Assembly: GCA_964489555.1 (NCBI GenBank)
Contig: CAZAZF010000010.1
Coordinates: 1-64,000 of the forward strand
Length of the DNA: 64,000 nucleotides
Source of the DNA: JAAZGD01 sp964489555
GTDB taxonomy: Bacteria > Bacillota > Clostridia > Peptostreptococcales > Anaerovoracaceae
Direction: 5' to 3'
The position numbers were made by a program, and so were the translations under genes. This document shows positions 57,817-64,000 of this stretch, piece after piece. The notes below the pieces were generated by a model. It was not told the origin of the DNA, did no database searches, and saw only the letters and a list, made by a program, of their open reading frames with translations. Every line of letters starts with the position of its first letter. Positions within the stretch are counted from its first letter, which is position 1.

Positions 57817-58656
57817 ATGATGCCTATTAAACTTGTGGCTTTGGATTTGGATGGAACCACTCTGAACAGTAAAGGAAAATTGTCGAATGAAATGAGAGAT
57901 ACTCTGGAAGAGGCCATTTCCAAGGGAGTCCATATCATTTTTGCCACGGGCAGAGTTTTTTCAGCTATTGCGGAAGAAGTTCTTTCCCTTAGAGGAATTC
58001 AATATGTTCTCAGTTCCAACGGTGCCCGAGTGGTGGATTTGACTACGGGGAATGTCATCTACGAAAACTACCTTCACCCGGAAGCGGTGAAGGACATGGC
58101 AGAACTTCTTGTCAATTATGACTATATGTACGAAGTGTTTACCGGCGGTCAGGCCTTTGTGGATCGAAAATACTATGATTCCATCGCTTCTATGAAATTA
58201 TCGGATCGGCATACTACCTATGTATTGAATACAAGAAACCCGGTGGATGGAGTTCTGGATTTTATGGTAGAGCATGGCACCGCCATAGAAAACATCAATA
58301 TTAATTTTAATGATCCGAAAGCCCGGTTGCAGATGAAAGAGCTGCTATCAAAAAAGACCAACATTACATTGACCAGTTCTTTTGACCACAATCTGGAAAT
58401 CGGGGGTATTACCACTGGAAAAGGGGATGCGGTGGGGAAAGTTGCCGCCTTGTTACAGGTTCGGCCGGAAGAAATCATGGCTATTGGCGACAATCCCAAC
58501 GATCGGTCCATGTTAATGATGGCTGGATTCCCGGTGGCTGTATCCAACGCCAAGGAGGAAGTGAAGGAAGTGGCCAAATACATCACCGGCAGCAACGATG
58601 AGGGCGGTGTGGGACAAGCCATTCGAAAGTGGGTGCTGGATCCTATGGGGAAGTAG
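57817..58656 (+). CDS. Cof-type HAD-superfamily phosphatase
   Basis: A 279-residue sugar-phosphate-type phosphatase. HAD motif I is ALDLDGTTLNS near residues 8-18, motif II FATGR near 46, a type IIB cap in the middle, motif III Lys in TTGKGDAVGKV near 200, and motif IV AIGDNPNDRSMLMMAGF near 222-238. The IIB cap and the Cof pattern suggest phosphosugars or nucleotides, but substrate is unknown. AAAGAGGAGC precedes the ATG. It is followed by a repeat-bearing terminator. Confidence 0.9.
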   Translation: MMPIKLVALDLDGTTLNSKGKLSNEMRDTLEEAISKGVHIIFATGRVFSAIAEEVLSLRGIQYVLSSNGARVVDLTTGNVIYENYLHPEAVKDMAELLVNYDYMYEVFTGGQAFVDRKYYDSIASMKLSDRHTTYVLNTRNPVDGVLDFMVEHGTAIENININFNDPKARLQMKELLSKKTNITLTSSFDHNLEIGGITTGKGDAVGKVAALLQVRPEEIMAIGDNPNDRSMLMMAGFPVAVSNAKEEVKEVAKYITGSNDEGGVGQAIRKWVLDPMGK

Positions 58657-58669
58657 AAAATGAAAACCC

Positions 58670-58711
58670 GGGCAGAAGACTCCGGGCAGAAGACTCCGGT
58701 CAGAAGGCCGG
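58670..58711 (+). repeat. 14-bp tandem repeat leading into a terminator
   Basis: GGGCAGAAGACTCC occurs perfectly twice (58670-58683, 58684-58697), then a degenerate third copy GGTCAGAAGGCCGG (58698-58711) that forms part of the terminator. It looks like slippage duplication of a hairpin arm. Confidence 0.75.
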
Positions 58712-58719
58712 GGTTTTTT
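58694..58719 (+). terminator. Terminator after the Cof phosphatase gene
   Basis: CTCCGG (58694-58699) pairs with CCGGGG (58708-58713), 8-base loop, then TTTTTT. Because of the tandem repeat, the 3' arm could also pair with earlier copies. Confidence 0.75.
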
Positions 58720-58739
58720 AGTGGAAAAAATGGAAATGA

Positions 58740-58768
58740 TTGACAGGAGCTTTTGGCAAAGCTACAAT
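58740..58768 (+). promoter_or_regulatory. Promoter of the yraN-comM-dprA operon
   Basis: Consensus TTGACA (58740-58745), 17-base spacer, TACAAT (58763-58768). Start point near 58775; yraN starts at 58812. One of the best promoters in the window. Confidence 0.8.
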
Positions 58769-58811
58769 GGTAATAAAATGGAAAATATTACCAATTATGA
58801 AAGGAGAAACA

Positions 58812-59174
58812 ATGCCTACTGGAAAAGCTCTGGGAAGATTGGGCGAACAAATGGCTTCCGAGTACTTAAGTAGAAAGGGGTATAAAATTTTGGCCACCAA
58901 CTACAAAGTGCGGGGAGGGGAGTTGGATTTGGTGGCAATCAAAGATGAAACGCTGGTTTTTTGTGAGGTAAAAACTCGGAATTCGGAGAAAACAGGTCTT
59001 CCGGTAGAAGCCGTAACCCCGGAGAAACAGCGGAAGATTCTCCATGTCGCCAAGTGTTTTCTGTTGAGAGAGGCCCCGGTTTATCGGGGTCTTCGCTTTG
59101 ATGTAATCCAGGTGATGCCGGGAAGGGTTCCCCCCATTTGCCACATGGAAGATGCTTTTGGAGAAGAACATTGA
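58812..59174 (+). CDS. yraN: UPF0102 family nuclease-fold protein YraN
   Basis: A 120-residue member of UPF0102. The restriction-endonuclease-like core is visible: GRLGEQMASEYLSRKGYKIL near residues 8-27, then the catalytic-type D-x(n)-E-x-K in GGELDLVAIKDETLVFCEVKTR near 36-57. The precise role is not established; the fold suggests DNA or Holliday-junction processing, and it usually sits with comM and dprA. ATG 58812 follows AAAGGAGAAACA; the in-frame ATG at 58740 overlaps the promoter. The stop overlaps the comM TTG start. Confidence 0.92.
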   Translation: MPTGKALGRLGEQMASEYLSRKGYKILATNYKVRGGELDLVAIKDETLVFCEVKTRNSEKTGLPVEAVTPEKQRKILHVAKCFLLREAPVYRGLRFDVIQVMPGRVPPICHMEDAFGEEH

Positions 59175-60700
59175 TTTCGGTGGTGAATACGGCCAGTCTT
59201 TCCGGATTGTCGGGTGCCATGGTTCGAGTGGAAACGGGACTCTTTCGTCAGATTCCAGGAATTCATATTACGGGGTTGGCTTCCCAAACCATTGTGGAAT
59301 CCAGAGATCGCATTCGCTCCGCCATCAAACAATCAGGATTTCCTTTCCCTGATCAAAAAATTATTATCAATTTGGTTCCCGCTTCTCAGAAAAAGGAAGG
59401 AAGTCATTTTGATTTGCCTTTGACCATAGGCATATTAAGTGCATCGGGGGTGGTGAAAATTTCCAACGGGGAGCGGAAGGCTTTTGTGGGGGAATTGTCC
59501 CTGGATGGGACGTTGCACCCCGTAAAAGGCGCCTTGCCCCTGGTGAAGGGGCTTCGTGACGGGGGAATTCAAGAAGTTTTCTTGCCCGGGGGGAACTTGG
59601 CAGAAGCTTCCTTGGTACCGGGAATTCGATTGAAAGCAGTGGTCCATCTAAGAGAGGTGGTGGAGTTTCTTCGAAAGGGAGAGGAAATTCGAGACGCTCC
59701 TTATTATGGGGACACGGGAAGAAGGCCTGCTTTTTCTCTGGATTTCCAAGAAGTTCGAGGACAGGAAGCGGCAAAACGTGCCATTATGTTGGCGGTAGCG
59801 GGGGGGCATCACTTGTTTATGATGGGCCATCCTGGTTCCGGCAAAACCATGTTAGCCAAACGAATTCCAACCATCATGTCCCCTATGAATCGGGAGGAAG
59901 AGATGGAAGTGACTTCCATCTACTCGGTAGCGGGGGAGTTAAAGGAGGAAGAACCACTTCTTCAGACGAGGCCTTTTCGCTGCCCCCATCATACCATTAC
60001 GGCCTCTGCCATGGTGGGAGGTGGGAATGTGCCTCGGCCGGGAGAACTGTCTTTGGCCCATCATGGTGTGCTTTTTTTGGACGAATTTCCGGAGTTTTCA
60101 CGACGGGTCCTGGAAATGATGCGGCAGCCCTTGGAGGCGGGGGAGGTGGCTCTTTCTCGAAATCGCCAACGGGTCACATACCCTTGCAGGATTCTTTTAG
60201 TAACTGCCAGCAACCCTTGTCCCTGCGGCCATTATGGAGATGCCAGACAGGAGTGTAGTTGCCGGCCAGCTCAAATCCATCAATACCAATCCAAAATCAG
60301 TGGTCCTCTCTTGGATCGAATTGATATGCAGTTAAAAATACCTCCTGTTTCTCCCGAGGAATTGTGGGAGGAGGGTTCAATGCTTCGGAGGATGTCATCG
60401 GAAGAAATGCGGACAAAAGTATGTTTGCTGGAGGAAATTCAACGGGAAAGATATGGGAGGGAAAGGGATTATCGAAATGGGTCAATTCCTCCGACTTTGA
60501 TAGAAAAATTTTGTCCCATGAGCGCAGACGCCCGTAAATTTTTAGAAATGGCTTTTCGGACATTGGGGTTATCGGTGCGGGGTTATCACAAAGTGATTAA
60601 ATGTGCACGAACCATTGCCGACCTTTCAGAGAAGGAAGTGATTCGGGAGGAACATATAGGAGAAGCCATTCAGTATCGGATTATGGATCGGGAAAAGTAG
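59171..60700 (+). CDS. comM: ComM-like AAA+ ATPase (Mg chelatase family)
   Basis: A 509-residue YifB/ComM protein. The N-terminal S5-like lon domain includes GIHITGLASQTIVESRDRIR-type sequence near residues 32-52. The AAA+ part has Walker A GHPGSGKTML near 217, Walker B LFLDEFPEF near 300, and the Cys-rich NPCPCGHYGDARQECSC near 345-361. ComM promotes branch migration in recombination during transformation in other bacteria. The start is inferred to be TTG 59171, overlapping the yraN stop (TTGA) with GGAGAAG upstream, giving the expected N-terminus. Operon yraN-comM-dprA. Confidence 0.92.
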   Translation: MISVVNTASLSGLSGAMVRVETGLFRQIPGIHITGLASQTIVESRDRIRSAIKQSGFPFPDQKIIINLVPASQKKEGSHFDLPLTIGILSASGVVKISNGERKAFVGELSLDGTLHPVKGALPLVKGLRDGGIQEVFLPGGNLAEASLVPGIRLKAVVHLREVVEFLRKGEEIRDAPYYGDTGRRPAFSLDFQEVRGQEAAKRAIMLAVAGGHHLFMMGHPGSGKTMLAKRIPTIMSPMNREEEMEVTSIYSVAGELKEEEPLLQTRPFRCPHHTITASAMVGGGNVPRPGELSLAHHGVLFLDEFPEFSRRVLEMMRQPLEAGEVALSRNRQRVTYPCRILLVTASNPCPCGHYGDARQECSCRPAQIHQYQSKISGPLLDRIDMQLKIPPVSPEELWEEGSMLRRMSSEEMRTKVCLLEEIQRERYGRERDYRNGSIPPTLIEKFCPMSADARKFLEMAFRTLGLSVRGYHKVIKCARTIADLSEKEVIREEHIGEAIQYRIMDREK

Positions 60701-60731
60701 AGGAAAGCCAAGAAAGGAATGTGGTAAAAGA

Positions 60732-61586
60732 ATGAAGATTGAAAGCATCACACTGATGGAAAAGGATTTTCCCAAAGCACTGAGGGAAATTCCACAGCCT
60801 CCGCAGATTTTGTATTACGCAGGGGACCTTTCTCTGGTTTCTCATGTGTGCGTAGCGGTGGTGGGTACCCGGAAGCCCACCGACTATGGAAAATGGGTGG
60901 CCCATTCACTGGGCACGGCCCTGGCAGAAGCGGGAGCAGTTACCGTTAGTGGCATGGCGGAGGGCATCGACACCCAAGCGCATCGTGGCACATTGAAAGG
61001 GGGTGGAAAAACCATCGCAGTGCTGGGAAACGGATTGGATATTTGCTTTCCGGCAAAAAATGTGAGCCTTAGAAACGAAATAGCAGAGAAGGGACTTCTC
61101 TTGTCGGAATATGCACCGGGCACTCATGCAACCCGATTTACTTTCCCCGCCAGAAATCGAATCATCAGCGGGTTGTCTCAGGCTACGGTGGTGGTGGAAG
61201 CCGGTCTTTCTTCCGGTTCCCTGATTACGGCAGAGAGAGGAGCGGAGCAAGGTCGGGAAATCTATGCAGTTCCCGGAAACATCAATAGCGTATGTTCCAT
61301 CGGCACCAACAAATTAATCCAGGATGGGGCTCGCATTTTAACGGTAATGGAGGATTTGTTGGAAGATTTGGGACTGGCTCGACCCATGACGGAACTTCGA
61401 AAGGACCATTTGGGGCCAAAAGAGAAAGAGGTGTTTTTGCAGGTGGGAAAAAGGAGCGAGAGCACGGTGGACGAATTGGCCGATGCCTTGAAAATAGGGG
61501 CGGGAGAGGTGAATTGCCTGGTAACCATTTTAGAAATAAAAGGGTTTGTGCGTACATCCATGGGGAAAATATATGTTGCAAAGTAA
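60732..61586 (+). CDS. dprA: DNA-processing protein DprA
   Basis: A 284-residue protein that loads RecA on incoming single-stranded DNA during transformation. The Rossmann core includes VAVVGTRKPTDYGKW near residues 41-55, VSGMAEGIDTQAH near 71, LGNGLDICFP near 96, FPARNRIISGLSQATVVVEA near 138-157, and SLITAERGAEQGREIYAVPG near 163. A C-terminal winged-helix domain follows (about 225-284). The N-terminal SAM-like domain of longer DprA proteins is absent. AAGGAATG lies upstream. Its 3' end contains the topA promoter. Confidence 0.94.
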   Translation: MKIESITLMEKDFPKALREIPQPPQILYYAGDLSLVSHVCVAVVGTRKPTDYGKWVAHSLGTALAEAGAVTVSGMAEGIDTQAHRGTLKGGGKTIAVLGNGLDICFPAKNVSLRNEIAEKGLLLSEYAPGTHATRFTFPARNRIISGLSQATVVVEAGLSSGSLITAERGAEQGREIYAVPGNINSVCSIGTNKLIQDGARILTVMEDLLEDLGLARPMTELRKDHLGPKEKEVFLQVGKRSESTVDELADALKIGAGEVNCLVTILEIKGFVRTSMGKIYVAK

Positions 61587-61604
61587 AAAAAATCTACATA
61601 TAAT
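61576..61604 (+). promoter_or_regulatory. Promoter of topA
   Basis: TTGCAA (61576-61581), 17-base spacer, perfect TATAAT (61599-61604), overlapping the last codons of dprA. Start point near 61611. Confidence 0.78.
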
Positions 61605-61647
61605 ATGTCCTTGAATGAAGGAATTCCCCAAAAAGAGAGGAAAAAAT

Positions 61648-63723
61648 ATGAGCAACCCAAGAAAAATACTGGTTATCGTAGAATCTCCGGCAAAGGCAAA
61701 AACCATCGGAAAGTATTTGGGAACCCATTACAAAGTGGTGGCTTCCGTAGGCCATGTTCGAGATCTACCCAAGAGCAAGCTTGGGATCAACATAGAAAAC
61801 AATTTTGAACCGGAGTACATTTCCATTCGTGGAAAAGGCGATGTAATCAAAGGATTGAAAAAGGAAGCAAAGGATGCCGCCAAAGTCTATTTGGCAACGG
61901 ACCCGGACCGAGAAGGCGAGGCCATCAGCTGGCACTTGGCCCACTTGTTGGGAATTGGTCAGGAAGAACCTTGCCGGGTGGTGTTCAACGAAATAACAAA
62001 AACCAGTGTAAAAGAAGCCCTGAAAAATCCGCGGCCTGTAGATATGAGCCTGGTGAATGCTCAGCAGGCACGGCGGGTGTTGGATCGGCTGGTGGGATAT
62101 AAAATCAGTCCTTTGCTTTGGAGAAAGGTGAGAAGAGGCCTTTCGGCAGGTCGGGTGCAATCCGCCGCCCTGAAGATTATTTGCGACCGGGAAAAAATCA
62201 TCCGTGATTTTGTACCCAAAGAGTATTGGGTCATTCAGGCACGGCTGCAAAAGGTGGGAGAGAACTTAAAGCGAAACCAGTTTGTTGCCAAGCTGACGGA
62301 AAAAAATGGCGAAAAACTTCAAATTAATACCAAGGAACAGTCGGAAGAAATATTGAGAGATTTGGAGGCCGGGTCCTTTCAAATCAAAAGAGTGGAACGT
62401 AAAGAGCGGACAAAGCGTCCGTATCCTCCTTTTACCACCAGTAGTATGCAGCAGGAAGCTTCCAACAAATTAAATTACTATACGAAAAAGACTATGCTCA
62501 TTGCCCAACAACTATATGAAGGTTGTGAAATCAAAGGTCATGGTACCATTGGTTTGGTCACCTATATTCGTACCGATTCCGTTCGTGTGTCGGAAGAAGC
62601 AAGAGGGTTGGCCCGGAACTTCATTCACGATCATTATGGAGATAAATATTGGGGCAACAATTTTTTTGCCAACAAGAAGAAGGATGTGCAAGATGCTCAC
62701 GAAGCCATCCGACCTTCCCGGGTGGATTTGGAACCGGATGCTATCAAAGATTCTTTGACCCGGGACCAATACAATTTATATAAGCTGATATGGAGCCGGT
62801 ATGTAGCCAGCCAAATGACGCCAGCGGTGTTTGATGCTATGGCCGTTGATGTAGAGAATGGAGCGTATACCTTTCGAGCCACAGGGTCTACTTTAAAATT
62901 TGACGGATTCCTAAGGGTTTACACTGACAATAACGAAGAAGATAAAGACAAACAACTTCCCGTCATGGCAGAAGGAGAGCCACTAAACAAAATAGACCTT
63001 ACCGGAGAACAAAATTTTACCCAGCCGCCCTCCCGGTTTACCGAGGCCAGCTTGGTTCGCGACCTGGAAGAAAAAAACATCGGAAGACCCTCTACTTATG
63101 CACCCATTATCGCCACACTTTTGGATCGGAAATACATTTTGAGAGAGAAAAAGGCCCTGATGCCAACAGAATTAGGCTTCATTGTGACAGAAATGATGGA
63201 AGAATACTTTAAAGAAATTGTGGATGCCGGGTTTACGGCAGATATGGAAGATCGATTGGATGAGGTAGAAATCAGAGATGCCAACTGGAGAGAAATCATC
63301 AGTGATTTCTACAGTACATTAAAAACCGAACTGGAAATCGCGGATGAGAAAATTGAAAAGGTGCAGTTTGAAGAAGAGTTGTTGGATGAGCCTTGCCAGC
63401 TTTGCGGAAAACCCATGGCGGTAAAACATGGAAGGTTCGGCACCTTTGCGGCTTGTACCGGATATCCGGAATGCAAAAATACAAAACCCATTTTGAAGAC
63501 CACCGGAGTGAAATGTCCCTCTTGTGGAAAAGATTTAGTGTTAAGAAGGGGCAAGACAGGCCGTGTATTTTATGGGTGCTCCGGTTTCCCGGACTGCAAA
63601 CAATCCTACTGGGATAAACCCATCGATCGCAAATGCCCTCAGTGTGGAAGTCTGCTGGTGGAGAAAAAAACGAAAACATCGAAAGTTGCGTGTTCCAATA
63701 AGGAATGTGGGTATAAAGAATAA
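61648..63723 (+). CDS. topA: DNA topoisomerase I
   Basis: A 691-residue type IA topoisomerase that relaxes negative supercoils. The Toprim domain begins ILVIVESPAKAKTIGKYLG (residues 7-25) with the acidic ATDPDREGEAISWHL block near 84-98. The active-site Tyr is in TYIRTDS near 305. The C-terminus has three zinc ribbons: CQLCGKP...CTGYPEC, CPSCGKD...CSGFPDC and CPQCGSL...CSNKEC (about residues 583-690). ATG 61648 follows AGAGAGGAAAAAAT; the in-frame ATG at 61615 is too close to the start point. dprA-topA is a conserved pair. Confidence 0.97.
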   Translation: MSNPRKILVIVESPAKAKTIGKYLGTHYKVVASVGHVRDLPKSKLGINIENNFEPEYISIRGKGDVIKGLKKEAKDAAKVYLATDPDREGEAISWHLAHLLGIGQEEPCRVVFNEITKTSVKEALKNPRPVDMSLVNAQQARRVLDRLVGYKISPLLWRKVRRGLSAGRVQSAALKIICDREKIIRDFVPKEYWVIQARLQKVGENLKRNQFVAKLTEKNGEKLQINTKEQSEEILRDLEAGSFQIKRVERKERTKRPYPPFTTSSMQQEASNKLNYYTKKTMLIAQQLYEGCEIKGHGTIGLVTYIRTDSVRVSEEARGLARNFIHDHYGDKYWGNNFFANKKKDVQDAHEAIRPSRVDLEPDAIKDSLTRDQYNLYKLIWSRYVASQMTPAVFDAMAVDVENGAYTFRATGSTLKFDGFLRVYTDNNEEDKDKQLPVMAEGEPLNKIDLTGEQNFTQPPSRFTEASLVRDLEEKNIGRPSTYAPIIATLLDRKYILREKKALMPTELGFIVTEMMEEYFKEIVDAGFTADMEDRLDEVEIRDANWREIISDFYSTLKTELEIADEKIEKVQFEEELLDEPCQLCGKPMAVKHGRFGTFAACTGYPECKNTKPILKTTGVKCPSCGKDLVLRRGKTGRVFYGCSGFPDCKQSYWDKPIDRKCPQCGSLLVEKKTKTSKVACSNKECGYKE

Positions 63724-63753
63724 GTCGTAAGAAATAAGGAGGAGAACTCTATT

Positions 63754-64000
63754 ATGGTACAATTTAATGCAACCACCATCGTGGCCGTTCGAAGAGGACC
63801 GGAGGATGTCTGCATCGGGGGAGACGGACAGGTTACTATGGGTGAGACGGCCATTATGAAGGCTGGGGCTAAGAAGGTCCGTAAAATTTACAAGGATCAG
63901 GTCCTGGTGGGATTTGCCGGCAGTGTAGCAGATGCTTTTTCCCTGTCGGAAAAATTTGAAAAGAAGCTGGAAGAGCATGCAGGAAATTTAAAAAGAGCGG
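63754..64000 (+). CDS. hslV: ATP-dependent protease subunit HslV (CodW type), 5' part
   Basis: The first 82 codons of HslV, cut by the window edge. The sequence begins MVQFNATTIVAVRRG, with the mature N-terminal Thr in ATTIVAV, then GDGQVTMGE near residue 27 and VLVGFAGSVADAFSLSEKFE near 50-69, all typical of this proteasome-like peptidase, which works with the ATPase HslU. The short propeptide resembles B. subtilis CodW. AAGGAGGAGAAC precedes the ATG. In B. subtilis topA is followed by trmFO, codV (xerC) and codW; here hslV follows topA directly. Confidence 0.93.
   Translation, partial: MVQFNATTIVAVRRGPEDVCIGGDGQVTMGETAIMKAGAKKVRKIYKDQVLVGFAGSVADAFSLSEKFEKKLEEHAGNLKRA

Noticed and set aside
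1..64000. CRISPR arrays, tRNA or rRNA genes, insertion sequences, prophage genes
   Set aside because: None was seen: no spaced direct-repeat array, no cloverleaf-like gene noticed by eye, no transposase or phage structural genes among the coding regions. A tRNA scan was not possible.

Overview
The window reads as chromosomal core DNA of a low-to-mid-GC anaerobic Firmicute (class Clostridia). The evidence is gene order typical of that group (rplS-rbgA-rnhB; rnc-smc-ftsY; yraN-comM-dprA-topA-hslV), strong purine-rich Shine-Dalgarno sites, formate-tetrahydrofolate ligase, an indolepyruvate:ferredoxin oxidoreductase next to phosphate butyryltransferase and butyrate kinase, and a membrane pyrophosphatase with Na+-type residues. 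Together these suggest an amino-acid-fermenting, ferredoxin-based metabolism with Na+ or H+ energetics. I cannot name the genus from sequence alone. No rRNA, tRNA, CRISPR array, insertion sequence or prophage is visible, coding density is very high, and no gap between genes exceeds 300 bases.

Layout. 1-2192: a decayed 3' piece of a Xer-type recombinase gene, then rplS with a promoter and a likely L19 leader, rbgA and rnhB. 2205-24925, all plus strand: fhs with its own promoter and terminator, then a close-packed run of folD, a LarC-like gene, valS, folC, a lipid kinase, an acetyltransferase, plsX, rnc, smc, ftsY, der, plsY, gpsA, miaB, cls, glyA and a site-2-protease-like gene, closed by a perfect 12-bp terminator. 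24904-37101, minus strand: an aconitase/isocitrate dehydrogenase/GntR operon with a clear operator; a hydantoinase/dihydropyrimidinase gene with an NCS1 permease; and an RND efflux operon (adaptor, pump, TetR) whose promoter carries two matching GACC-N4-GGTC palindromes.

37126-42232, plus strand: nth, ptb, iorA, iorB and buk, a plausible route from 2-oxo acids through acyl-CoA and acyl phosphate to ATP. 42226-43722, minus: an SEC-C protein and homoserine dehydrogenase. 43887-52730, plus: trmL, rpoN, the lower glycolytic operon gap-pgk-tpiA-eno (no phosphoglycerate mutase in it), secG and hppA. 52733-57036, minus: potassium uptake genes trkA-trkH-trkH. 57163-64000, plus: a metallo-beta-lactamase-fold hydrolase, a Cof-type phosphatase, yraN, comM, dprA, topA and the start of hslV.

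Most of this is conserved housekeeping content. The points most worth a second look are a FolD whose cyclohydrolase residues are replaced, the ptb-iorAB-buk cluster, operators readable directly from sequence for two local repressors, an rpoN start with a -10 box but no ribosome binding site in front of it, and the fact that the two ends of the window look like two halves of one cluster that is usually contiguous.
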